From positions 1 to 6,502 of the forward strand of contig JAGAAE010000092.1 of assembly GCA_017615405.1 (NCBI GenBank): DNA of 6,502 nt. Reading direction: 5' to 3'. Under the pieces are notes generated by a model. It was not told the DNA's origin. It saw nothing but the letters and a program-made list of their open reading frames with translations, and searched no databases. A program made the position numbers and the translations under genes. The stretch is from Clostridia bacterium (GTDB lineage: Bacteria > Bacillota > Clostridia > Oscillospirales > Acutalibacteraceae). Positions 1-6,502 of this stretch are shown one piece after another. How positions within the stretch are numbered: position 1 is the stretch's first letter; the number at the start of each line of letters is the position of its first letter.

Positions 1-965
1 CCGCCGTTACAAAAGAACGGCAGGTGCTTTCAAATATAGTTGCAACCCAAATCGAAGAACATCGCATTTACGGCGGAGTCGTTCCCGAGATCGCTTCAAG
101 GCGTCACACCGAGGCGATTAGCCGGGTCTGTGACGAGGCGATAAAAAAAGCCGGTATCACTTACAGTGACCTTGATGCCATTGCCGTGACCTTCGCTCCC
201 GGTCTTATCGGTGCGCTGCTGGTCGGCGTCAACTTTGCAAAGGGACTTGCATTTTCGCTCGGCATACCGCTTATCTCCGTTCATCATCTTCGCTCGCATA
301 TCGCCGCAAATTACATAGATAATGAAACGCTGAAGCCCGAATACCTCTGCCTTACGGTCTCGGGAGGAAATACCATTCTTACAAAGGTCAAGGATTATAC
401 GGTTTTTGAGACCATCGGCGGTACAAAGGACGATGCCGCAGGCGAATGCTTTGACAAGTCGGCGAGGACCTTGGGTCTTCCCTATCCCGGCGGAGTTATG
501 CTCGACAGGATCGCGACCGTCGCCGACATCGAAAGGTATCCTCTGCCGATACCGAAGGTTTCAAGCGGCGAATTTGATTTCAGTTTTTCGGGACTTAAAA
601 CCGCCGTTATCAACACCATCCATAACGCAAAACAGAAGGGCGAAGATATCGACGTCGGCGTAATGGCGGCAACGATTAGACAAAGGGTCTGCGATATTCT
701 GGTCGATAAGACCGTCAAGGCAGCTATGAAATTCGGATTTAAAACGGTAGCTGTTGCCGGCGGCGTCTCGGCAAATTCCGAACTGAGAAAAAGGCTCAGA
801 TCCGAATGCGACAAATTAAACGTCGATCTTTATTATCCGGCGCTTGAATACTGCGGCGATAATGCCGCGATGGTCGGCGTTCAAGGCTATTATGAATACA
901 AAAGCGGCAACATAGCAGACAGTTTTTTAAACGCGACGGCGACTCTGCCTATTGATTACAGATGA
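1..965 (+). CDS. tsaD: tRNA N6-adenosine threonylcarbamoyltransferase TsaD (5' end missing)
   Basis: TsaD (YgjD/Kae1 family) transfers the threonylcarbamoyl group onto A37 of ANN-decoding tRNAs, working in the cytoplasm with TsaB and TsaE. The frame is open to the left edge (first whole codon at base 3); the GTG at 24 lies inside the conserved region and is not the start. By comparison with family members about 17-20 residues are missing, including the N-terminal GIETSCDET phosphate-binding loop. Visible hallmarks are GGVVPEIASR (from base 75), the metal-binding HxxxH as HHLRSH (282-299), SGGNT, the DDAAGECFDK block (from about 430), FSFSGLKTAV, GGVSAN and CGDNAAM near the C-terminus, where the Asp (858-860) is the expected metal ligand. 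Oddities are SGGN where SGGH is usual, and R-S inside the HxxxH where E-G is common. The gene is intact to its TGA stop, which overlaps the ribosome binding site of the next gene. The family call is very secure. Confidence 0.97.
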   Translation, partial: AVTKERQVLSNIVATQIEEHRIYGGVVPEIASRRHTEAISRVCDEAIKKAGITYSDLDAIAVTFAPGLIGALLVGVNFAKGLAFSLGIPLISVHHLRSHIAANYIDNETLKPEYLCLTVSGGNTILTKVKDYTVFETIGGTKDDAAGECFDKSARTLGLPYPGGVMLDRIATVADIERYPLPIPKVSSGEFDFSFSGLKTAVINTIHNAKQKGEDIDVGVMAATIRQRVCDILVDKTVKAAMKFGFKTVAVAGGVSANSELRKRLRSECDKLNVDLYYPALEYCGDNAAMVGVQGYYEYKSGNIADSFLNATATLPIDYR

Positions 966-970
966 GGTGA
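964..970 (+). promoter_or_regulatory. Ribosome binding site of the lipid kinase gene, overlapping the tsaD stop
   Basis: GAGGTGA lies 4 bases before the ATG at 975 and shares its first two bases with the tsaD TGA (963-965). This fixes the start of the lipid kinase gene and suggests that its translation is coupled to termination on tsaD. Confidence 0.75.
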
Positions 971-974
971 CTAC

Positions 975-1871
975 ATGGAAAAACTTTTGATGATAGTTAA
1001 TCCGAAATCAGGAAGAGCAAAAATTCGCGGAGAACTACTTGCGGTGACCGAAATACTGTCAAGGGATTATGACGTTTCGGTTTATATCACAAAATGCAGA
1101 GGCGACGCTACCGATAGAGTTAAACATATCAAAAAAGACGAGTTTTCCCTTCTGGTAATCTGCGGAGGCGACGGAACGCTTAACGAGGTGGTTCACGGTC
1201 TTATGGATTCAAAGCTCGACATCAAGGTAGGCTACATCCCCTCGGGGACCCTCAACGAATGGTCGGCAAGCCTCGGCATTTCAAAGAATATCAGAAAAGC
1301 AGCAGAGGATATCCTGACCGGGAAAGAGACAACTATCGACGTCGGGAAATTCGGCAACAGATACTTTTGTTACACCGCTTCATTCGGCGCGTTTACGAAC
1401 GCATCCTATCTGACCAATCAGGACATAAAAAACGTTCTGGGTCAGGCGGCATACTTTTTCGAAGGTATAAAAGGTATCACCAACATCAAACCGTTAAAAC
1501 TGAAATTTGAAGCAAACGGAAACGTTTACGACGACGAATATGTTTTCGGTGCGATTTCCAATTCTTTTTCGGTCGGCGGAATAGTCAAATTTCAAAAAGC
1601 GCTTGTAGAACTTGACGACGGTGCTTTTGAGGTTGTTCTTATAAAAAATCCCCGAAATCTTGCCCAACTGCAAAAAATTATCGACAGTATTCTCAAAAAG
1701 GATCTCAAAAGGGAGGAAATCGAATTCTTCCATACAAGTCAAATCACTATTCACGGCAGCAAAGACATACCGTGGACGCTTGACGGAGAATACTGTAAGG
1801 GCAAGAATAAGATCGTAGTCGAAAACCTGCATTCGGTTTTGCGTATTATCGTCCCGAATGATGATATATAA
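975..1871 (+). CDS. Diacylglycerol/lipid kinase, YegS/DgkB/BmrU family
   Basis: This 298-residue protein is a soluble, probably membrane-associated ATP-dependent lipid kinase of the DAGK catalytic family. Known members phosphorylate diacylglycerol (DgkB, which recycles the diacylglycerol left by lipoteichoic acid synthesis) or other lipids (YegS); the substrate cannot be read from sequence. The N-terminal nucleotide domain carries NPKSG (residues 9-13), GGDGTLNE (64-71) and PSGTLNE (89-95). The C-terminal beta domain carries LDDG (213-216) and LDGE (269-272), whose acid is in the position of the proposed catalytic base. Length is typical. In the third motif, N-E-W replaces the commoner N-D-F. 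The ATG follows a good ribosome binding site 9 bases after tsaD, and mreB starts 23 bases downstream, so it is probably co-transcribed with the shape genes. No transmembrane segment is evident. The family is certain; the substrate and a gene symbol are not. Confidence 0.92.
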   Translation: MEKLLMIVNPKSGRAKIRGELLAVTEILSRDYDVSVYITKCRGDATDRVKHIKKDEFSLLVICGGDGTLNEVVHGLMDSKLDIKVGYIPSGTLNEWSASLGISKNIRKAAEDILTGKETTIDVGKFGNRYFCYTASFGAFTNASYLTNQDIKNVLGQAAYFFEGIKGITNIKPLKLKFEANGNVYDDEYVFGAISNSFSVGGIVKFQKALVELDDGAFEVVLIKNPRNLAQLQKIIDSILKKDLKREEIEFFHTSQITIHGSKDIPWTLDGEYCKGKNKIVVENLHSVLRIIVPNDDI

Positions 1872-1894
1872 CTTGAGCGATAAGGAGTTTTAAT

Positions 1895-2914
1895 ATGTTT
1901 ACGAGAGATATAGGAGTTGACCTTGGGACCGCAAACACCCTCGTTTGCGTCAAAGGAAAAGGAATAATAATGAGAGAACCGTCGGTCGTTGCTTATGACG
2001 TCAGAAACGATGCCGTTCGCGCCGTCGGTACCGAAGCAAAGGAAATGATAGGAAGAACACCCGGTTCGATAATTGCCGTCAGACCCCTTAAAGACGGCGT
2101 TATTGCCGACTTCGACGTTACGACCGCAATGCTTAAAAGGTTTGTATCACGTGCCCTCAAAGGATCCTTCTTTTCAAGGGTCAGGATGGTAATCTGCATC
2201 CCTGTCGGGATCACGGAGGTCGAAAGCCGCGCAGTTTACGATGCCGCAAAACAGGCTGGTGCGACCGATATCGATCTCATTGAAGAACCGATGGCGGCGG
2301 CGGTCGGCGCCGGGCTCCCCGTTTCGGACGCCTCCGGATCAATGGTTGTTGATATCGGCGGCGGAACGAGCGAAATGGCCGTTATTTCACTCGGCGATAT
2401 CGTTACGGCTCAATCGGTCAGGATCGGCGGAGATGATCTTGACGAAGCGATCATCGGCTACATAAGGAAAAAACACAATCTCTTGATCGGAGAGAGAACC
2501 GCCGAAATAATCAAAATACAGATCGGATCCGCAAAGCCGTATGAGGGTGAATCGGAAATTGAGATCAAGGGTCGTAATTTGGTCGACGGTCTTCCGAAAA
2601 ACGTTACCATAACCTCAAAAGAGGTCCGAAGCGCCATGGCAGATCCGATCGAGCAGATCATAGACGCCATACGCATTACCCTTGAAAAAACGCCGCCTGA
2701 ACTTTCGGCGGATATAATTGATAAAGGCATTACCCTGACAGGTGGCGGAGCGTTACTTCGCGGTTTTGCCGAACTTGTCGCAGAGGAGACGGGGATCCCC
2801 GTTTCAGTAGCGCTTAATCCTCTCGACTGCGTCGTTCTGGGAACGGCAAAACGCCTTGAAAACAACAACGGATTTGAAAACTATGTTTTCCGCAGAGGAA
2901 AACGTTTCAGATAA
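1895..2914 (+). CDS. mreB: Rod shape-determining actin homologue MreB
   Basis: MreB forms ATP-dependent membrane-bound filaments that orient lateral peptidoglycan synthesis by the Rod complex. The 339-residue protein has the full actin-fold signature: phosphate-1 loop GVDLGTANT (residues 7-15), IEEPMAAAVGAG (129-140) with Glu131 at the catalytic position, phosphate-2 DIGGGTSE (153-160) and adenosine motif TGGGALL (282-288). The loop around residues 90-95, with Phe92-Phe93, matches the hydrophobic membrane-insertion loop known in Thermotoga MreB. Length is normal and the frame is intact. The ATG has AAGGAG at 1882-1887, 7 bases upstream. The N-terminus (MFTRDIG) also resembles the Mbl paralogue, but the mreC and mreD genes directly downstream support MreB. 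No convincing promoter is visible in the 23-base gap from the lipid kinase gene. Confidence 0.97.
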   Translation: MFTRDIGVDLGTANTLVCVKGKGIIMREPSVVAYDVRNDAVRAVGTEAKEMIGRTPGSIIAVRPLKDGVIADFDVTTAMLKRFVSRALKGSFFSRVRMVICIPVGITEVESRAVYDAAKQAGATDIDLIEEPMAAAVGAGLPVSDASGSMVVDIGGGTSEMAVISLGDIVTAQSVRIGGDDLDEAIIGYIRKKHNLLIGERTAEIIKIQIGSAKPYEGESEIEIKGRNLVDGLPKNVTITSKEVRSAMADPIEQIIDAIRITLEKTPPELSADIIDKGITLTGGGALLRGFAELVAEETGIPVSVALNPLDCVVLGTAKRLENNNGFENYVFRRGKRFR

Positions 2915-2929
2915 AACGGAGGAATTGAG

Positions 2930-3787
2930 ATGCGTTTTTTCTTTCGCACTCGACAATTTAAAATAATTCTGGCTATCTTTTTGACCGTGACGGTCGTATC
3001 ATTGACCTTCGGTATCGTTGCACACAGAATGTCTCCTTTTTCAGACGCTGCCGGCGTTATCGCTTCGCCTTTTAAAAACGCTTACCGCGCCGTCTCCAAC
3101 AACATAAAAGACTTTTTTACGGCATACAGCGACGGAAACGAACTGATGATCAAAAACGCCCAACAGGAAAAAGAGATAAACGAATTAAGAAAAAAAGTTG
3201 CCGATTATGAGAATACCAAGAATCAAAACGAGTTTTACAGCAAATACCTCGGTATCAAAGAAAGCAACAACGACTTTGAATTTACGCCGGCAACGCTTAT
3301 TTCGAGGGACAAATCGGATGAATACAAGAGCTTTGTCATAAATAAGGGCTCTATTTCAGGAATATCGCTCCATGACCCGGTCATTACCGACGCGGGACTT
3401 GTCGGATACGTCACCGAAGTCGGCACCACGACTTCAAAGGTCACCACCATTCTCTCCCCTAACGTTTCTCTCGGCGCGCTCGACAGCAGGACAAGTGATT
3501 CGGGCGTTATTACCGGGGATTTTGAGCTTGCTAAAAAAGGTCTTTGCAAAATGATAAATCTTTCGAGAACGTCAGGCGTCGCCATGGGCGATTATATTTC
3601 GACCTCCGGCGAAGGCATTTTCCCGGACGGTCTTATGATAGGTACGATAAGCAATATCGGGACCGACCCCGTCAACTCCTCTATCTACGCCGATATCAAG
3701 CCGCTTGTTGATTTTTCTTCGATCAGGAACGTTATGATAATAACCTCCTTTGAAGGTCAGGGCGGCGTGATAAAAGAGGGGGATTGA
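2930..3787 (+). CDS. mreC: Rod shape-determining protein MreC
   Basis: MreC is a single-pass membrane scaffold of the elongasome; its extracytoplasmic part binds and activates PBP2. The 285-residue protein starts with a basic cytoplasmic stub, followed by one transmembrane helix (about residues 11-31), a charged heptad-like coiled-coil region (about 68-100, rich in E, K, N and Q) and the beta-rich MreC domain (about 115-275). Typical landmarks are the I-N-K-G-S stretch (137-141), DAGLVGYV (154-161) and GIFPDGLMIGTI (229-240). Length is typical for the family. The ATG at 2930 has GGAGG at 2918-2922, 15 bases after the mreB stop, and mreD begins 4 bases after this gene ends. Everything expected is present and the frame is unbroken. 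Confidence 0.95.
   Translation: MRFFFRTRQFKIILAIFLTVTVVSLTFGIVAHRMSPFSDAAGVIASPFKNAYRAVSNNIKDFFTAYSDGNELMIKNAQQEKEINELRKKVADYENTKNQNEFYSKYLGIKESNNDFEFTPATLISRDKSDEYKSFVINKGSISGISLHDPVITDAGLVGYVTEVGTTTSKVTTILSPNVSLGALDSRTSDSGVITGDFELAKKGLCKMINLSRTSGVAMGDYISTSGEGIFPDGLMIGTISNIGTDPVNSSIYADIKPLVDFSSIRNVMIITSFEGQGGVIKEGD
3776..3782 (+). promoter_or_regulatory. Ribosome binding site for the GTG start of mreD
   Basis: GAGGGGG lies inside the last codons of mreC, 9 bases before the GTG at 3792. It supports GTG as the start over the later in-frame TTG at 3816. Confidence 0.6.
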
Positions 3788-3791
3788 TTTT

Positions 3792-4292
3792 GTGGCAAAA
3801 GTAATTAACCGCCGCTTGATACTGAACGTTATTATCGCCGCGTTCACCCTGTTTTTACAATTCGACAGCTCTATCCTTGACGGGGATTTTGCTTTTTTCC
3901 CTTTATTCCCTCTGGGATTTACGGTCGTCATTTCGATGTTCACGTCGGAATTGGGCGCCTTCGTTTGCGGCATGATAATGGGGATATTCGTTGACAGTTC
4001 TTCGAGCGTTCATTTTTCGTTCAACACCATATTTTATGCTCTTATCGCCGTCACCGTTTCCCTGCTCGTACGGTATCTTTTCAACAACAACGTCCGCTCG
4101 TGCGTCGTTATTTCGTTTTTTGCGGCGATATTCTTACTGACCGTAAGATATCTGGTTTCATTTCCCCTTCCGGGGTTTAACAATGTGTTCAAACACTTTT
4201 TGAAAGATATCGTCCCGAGTTCCATACTTACGGTGATTTTTTCGGTGGTTTTGTTCTATATCGAAAAGAAAATCTTTAAAACTTTGAGGTGA
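3792..4292 (+). CDS. mreD: Rod shape-determining membrane protein MreD
   Basis: MreD is a small polytopic membrane protein of the elongasome that works with MreC; its exact biochemical role is not settled. The 166-residue product is strongly hydrophobic with about five or six predicted helices (roughly residues 8-24, 33-49, 52-68, 77-95, 102-121 and 140-157) and a basic C-terminal tail. The first helix is preceded by a basic stub (K3, R7, R8). Sequence conservation in this family is low, so the call rests on length, helix pattern and position directly between mreC and PBP2. It starts with GTG 4 bases after the mreC stop. Its own TGA forms the end of the ribosome binding site of the next gene, suggesting translational coupling. 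Confidence 0.88.
   Translation: MAKVINRRLILNVIIAAFTLFLQFDSSILDGDFAFFPLFPLGFTVVISMFTSELGAFVCGMIMGIFVDSSSSVHFSFNTIFYALIAVTVSLLVRYLFNNNVRSCVVISFFAAIFLLTVRYLVSFPLPGFNNVFKHFLKDIVPSSILTVIFSVVLFYIEKKIFKTLR
4286..4292 (+). promoter_or_regulatory. Ribosome binding site for the GTG start of PBP2, ending in the mreD stop
   Basis: GAGGTGA ends exactly with the mreD stop codon (4290-4292) and sits 7 bases before the GTG at 4300. It fixes the PBP2 start and makes coupled translation likely. The same heptamer serves the tsaD/lipid kinase junction. Confidence 0.7.
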
Positions 4293-4299
4293 CAAAAAG

Positions 4300-6273
4300 G
4301 TGCCATTCAACAGGAAAAGGCAGGTACCTCTCGCAGTCCTATCCATACTGCTCATACTGCTAATTATCGCCTATACGGCAAGGCTTTATTACATACAGGT
4401 CAAGAAATCCGACGAATACTCCTCGATCGCCGGAAGTACCTCTGTGCTTACGACCGTTCTGAAAGCGCCCCGCGGTGAGATAATCGACTGCAACGGCAGA
4501 AAGATCGCCGTCAACCGTGACGGCTATAACGTCGTATTCAACAAAGCCTACGTCAAGGATGACCTCAATGACATAATTCTTGCCCTGATAAAACTTTTAA
4601 AATCGAAAAACGCGCCCTATATCGACAAGCTTCCGATAAGCGAGACCTCTCCGTATTCCTTCAAGGAAAACGAGAACACCGACAAGCTTATAAAGACCTT
4701 CGGTCTCGCCCATTACGCGACCGCCGATAACTGCGTCGAGCAGATGGTAAAACAATACGATCTTGCCAAATATTCCGAACAAGACCGCAGAAGTATCATG
4801 GGTGTCAGATATACGATGCAGATATCCGACTTTTCGATTTCCTATCCGTATACCTTTGCCGAAGATATCCCCACCGAATTGATGCGTAAAATATCGGAAT
4901 CGGGATTTATGCTTTCGGGCGTTTCGGTCGAGATAGCCCCTTTCAGGGAGTACCCCGACACATCCCTTGCCGTTAACCTTATCGGGACGGTGGGACCGAT
5001 TTATGAGGACGACTGGGAAAGCGGAGAAAAATACAAATCGCGCGGATACTCTTACAACGACAAGGTCGGAAAAAGCGGCATTGAATACTATGCCGAAGAG
5101 TATTTAAGAGGTACCGACGGTGAGATCACCTATTACCTTGACGCAAACGGGAACATTCTCCAAAGCATCGTTACAAAAACCCCCGTTTCGGGAAAGACGA
5201 TAATGCTCTCGCTCGACAAACGTATCCAGAAAACGGCTCAGGACGCACTACGGGAGACGGTTTTGTCCCTGCCGACGGCGACGGGCGGCGCGGCGGTAAT
5301 GGTCGAGGTAAATACGGGCAAGGTCATATGCGGCGCCAACTACCCGACCTATGATAGCGCAAAACTCGCGGAAGACTACGATAAACTGACCTCGCCTTCG
5401 GCCAATTCTCCCCTTACCAACCGTGCCTTCAAGGGTGTTTACCCGATCGGATCGACCATTAAGCCAATCGTTGCCACTGCGGCGATCGAAAACAGCAAAT
5501 ATCAGATCGGAGAATACATAACCTGCGTTCACACCTATCGTTATTTCGACGACTACCAGCCCTCGTGTATGCATACCCACGGAAGCATACCGCTCAAAAC
5601 CGCACTTTCAAAAAGCTGCAACTATTTCTTCTTCGAGCTCGGAAGACGTGTCGGCGCCGTTAAACTTACCGACTATTTCAAACAATTCGGTCTGGGTGTC
5701 AAAACGGGCGTTGAGGTCGACGACAGTGCCGGAATACTCGTCGAACCGAAAAGCAACGGATTCGGAGGCGATACACTTCAGATATCCATCGGTCAGCTGA
5801 ACGCCTTCACTCCCCTTCAGCTTGCAAACTACGTTGCCACCTTTGCAAACGGCGGCACACATTACCGCGCATCGCTTATCAAACAGATAACCTCTTATGA
5901 TATTTCCGAAGTTTACAGTAAATCCGAGCCGGAAATTTTAAACAAGGTCGATATTAAACCGGATACTCTTAAAGCAATAAAGGAAGGTATGCTTTCGGTT
6001 ACGGTCGACGGAACGGGACGAGCCGCTCTCGGCGACTATCCCATAAAGATCGGCGGTAAAACAGGTACCGCGCAGACAAACGACGGCAACGATCACAGTA
6101 CCTTTATCGTTTTTGCGCCATATGACAATCCGGAGATCGCCATCTCGGTCGTTCTTGAGCACGGAAACTCGGGCTATTCTTCGGGTACGCTCGTCAGAAG
6201 ACTTCTGGATGCTTATTTCACCTCGGTTTACAATGAAAAATCGGAAGTCCTGCCATACAGGATAATATCTTAA
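4300..6273 (+). CDS. mrdA: Penicillin-binding protein 2, class B transpeptidase of the elongasome
   Basis: This is a monofunctional D,D-transpeptidase that cross-links new lateral-wall peptidoglycan, anchored in the membrane and acting outside the cell. The 657 residues comprise a short basic stub, one membrane helix (about 9-30), a PBP-dimer/pedestal domain (about 50-290, opening with APRGEIID at 56-63) and a transpeptidase domain (about 325-640). The catalytic motifs are complete: STIK at 385-388 (nucleophile Ser385 in YPIGSTIKP), SCN at 439-441 and KTG at 587-589. Cys409, Cys423, His427 and Cys440 lie between and in the active-site motifs with spacing like the zinc ligands reported for Gram-negative PBP2. 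GTG start, 7 bases after mreD, with a good ribosome binding site. The position after mreBCD supports an elongation rather than a division (FtsI/PBP3) or sporulation (SpoVD) role; there is no C-terminal PASTA domain. The symbol mrdA is by orthology of role. Confidence 0.93.
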   Translation: MPFNRKRQVPLAVLSILLILLIIAYTARLYYIQVKKSDEYSSIAGSTSVLTTVLKAPRGEIIDCNGRKIAVNRDGYNVVFNKAYVKDDLNDIILALIKLLKSKNAPYIDKLPISETSPYSFKENENTDKLIKTFGLAHYATADNCVEQMVKQYDLAKYSEQDRRSIMGVRYTMQISDFSISYPYTFAEDIPTELMRKISESGFMLSGVSVEIAPFREYPDTSLAVNLIGTVGPIYEDDWESGEKYKSRGYSYNDKVGKSGIEYYAEEYLRGTDGEITYYLDANGNILQSIVTKTPVSGKTIMLSLDKRIQKTAQDALRETVLSLPTATGGAAVMVEVNTGKVICGANYPTYDSAKLAEDYDKLTSPSANSPLTNRAFKGVYPIGSTIKPIVATAAIENSKYQIGEYITCVHTYRYFDDYQPSCMHTHGSIPLKTALSKSCNYFFFELGRRVGAVKLTDYFKQFGLGVKTGVEVDDSAGILVEPKSNGFGGDTLQISIGQLNAFTPLQLANYVATFANGGTHYRASLIKQITSYDISEVYSKSEPEILNKVDIKPDTLKAIKEGMLSVTVDGTGRAALGDYPIKIGGKTGTAQTNDGNDHSTFIVFAPYDNPEIAISVVLEHGNSGYSSGTLVRRLLDAYFTSVYNEKSEVLPYRIIS

Positions 6274-6346
6274 AAAATATCGGTTTAAAAATTGACATTC
6301 AACATGAGTTGTTATAAACTTATATTTTAGTTTAGGAGATAAAAAT
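6274..6346 (+). promoter_or_regulatory. Intergenic region with a probable sigma-70/SigA-type promoter for minD
   Basis: This AT-rich gap is the only intergenic stretch longer than 23 bases. It holds a perfect -35 box TTGACA (6292-6297). The -10 can be read two ways: TATAAA at 6313-6318 preceded by an extended TG (6310-6311) but with a short 15-base spacer, or TAAACT at 6315-6320 with an ideal 17-base spacer but a weaker match. Transcription would start near 6325, leaving a leader of about 20 bases with AGGAGA (6334-6339) 7 bases before the ATG. No hairpin plus T-run terminator follows PBP2, so readthrough from the mre genes is also possible. Confidence 0.55.
6315..6334. repeat. Short inverted repeat in the minD leader
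   Basis: TAAACT (6315-6320) and AGTTTA (6329-6334) are perfect inverted arms of 6 bases around the 8-base loop TATATTTT. They lie over the proposed -10 and just before the ribosome binding site. The arms are AT-rich, so this may be chance, a weak leader hairpin or a protein-binding site. Confidence 0.4.
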
Positions 6347-6502
6347 ATGTCGCTATGTCTTGCTGTCGTTTCGGGGAAAGGCGGAACCGGAAAATCGACC
6401 GTTTCGTGTGGTCTCGCAACCTCCTTTTCAAGAAAAGGCAATTCGGTTTTGATCGTTGACCTCGATAAGGGGCTGCGGTGTATCGACAGTTATTTCGGTA
6501 TC
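6347..6502 (+). CDS. minD: MinD-like P-loop ATPase, septum placement (3' end missing)
   Basis: Only the first 52 residues are in the window; the frame is open at the right edge. They hold a deviant Walker A motif, SGKGGTGKST (residues 9-18), with signature Lys11 and P-loop Lys16. After a hydrophobic strand comes D-L-D-K-G-L-R (38-44), which matches the MinD 'DxDxGLRxLD' signature better than ParA or Soj. MinD dimerises with ATP on the membrane and recruits the division inhibitor MinC away from mid-cell. Differences from the standard form are Thr and Ser in the P-loop (KGGTGKS rather than KGGVGKT) and Cys-Ile in place of Asn-Leu after GLR. The ATG follows AGGAGA and its own likely promoter. 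Family membership (MinD/ParA/Mrp) is certain; MinD itself is likely from the GLR signature and the mre neighbourhood, but the C-terminal amphipathic membrane helix is not visible. Confidence 0.85.
   Translation, partial: MSLCLAVVSGKGGTGKSTVSCGLATSFSRKGNSVLIVDLDKGLRCIDSYFGI

Noticed and set aside
24..26. GTG at 24 as the start of tsaD
   Set aside because: The frame continues to the left edge with family-like residues, and a start here would lack the essential N-terminal phosphate loop; the gene is cut by the window.
1839..1872. Possible promoter just before mreB (TTGCGT with TATATA or TATAAC)
   Set aside because: Spacers are 20-22 bases, the -35 match is weak, and transcription would begin almost at the mreB ribosome binding site.
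6274..6291. Terminator after PBP2
   Set aside because: The A/T-rich stretch has no GC stem followed by a T-run.
6300..6313. Small palindromes CAAC/GTTG and AACA/TGTT in the minD promoter spacer
   Set aside because: Stems of only 4 bases in AT-rich DNA, expected by chance.
5938..6441. 167-residue reverse-strand reading frame spanning the PBP2 end, the gap and minD
   Set aside because: It lies antisense to two well-supported genes and the minD promoter, shows no recognisable domain, and similar long antisense frames occur opposite most genes here (for example 2458-2868 and 3572-3973).
1..6502. A previously undescribed system, mobile element, CRISPR array or RNA gene
   Set aside because: All genes belong to well-known core families, lie on one strand with tight spacing, and no repeats, transposase signatures or tRNA/rRNA-like sequences were seen.

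Overview
The window looks like an ordinary chromosomal core region of a moderate-GC, Gram-positive-type bacterium, most likely a member of the Clostridia (Bacillota). The reasons are strong AGGAGG-type ribosome binding sites, GTG starts, all genes on one strand with very short spacers, and the gene order mreB-mreC-mreD-PBP2-minD, which resembles the clostridial shape/division cluster. A finer placement (for example Oscillospirales-like) is only a guess. I see no mobile element, CRISPR array, RNA gene or sign of foreign DNA.

Layout, all on the + strand: (1) the 3' part of tsaD, the tRNA t6A-modification gene, cut by the left edge; (2) a lipid/diacylglycerol kinase of the YegS/DgkB type; (3) mreB; (4) mreC; (5) mreD; (6) a class B penicillin-binding protein 2 (transpeptidase of the Rod complex); (7) the first 52 codons of a minD-like ATPase, cut by the right edge. 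The gaps between genes 1 to 6 are 9, 23, 15, 4 and 7 bases with no visible terminator or convincing promoter, so tsaD to PBP2 reads as one transcription unit. The only real intergenic stretch, 73 bases before minD, holds a perfect TTGACA -35 box, a plausible extended -10 and a small inverted repeat. minD therefore probably has its own promoter, possibly in addition to readthrough.

Functionally, MreB filaments, MreC, MreD and PBP2 form the core of the elongasome that inserts lateral-wall peptidoglycan. MinD-like proteins place the division septum. The lipid kinase upstream could feed diacylglycerol back into phospholipid synthesis, or act on another membrane lipid; that link is inferred from position only. 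RodA, RodZ, MinC and MinE are not seen. RodA and MinE could lie beyond the right edge, but the usual minC position between PBP2 and minD is empty.

I did not find a new system. The best leads are a Cys/Cys/His/Cys set in the PBP2 transpeptidase domain, spaced like the zinc site described for Gram-negative PBP2, and the missing minC.
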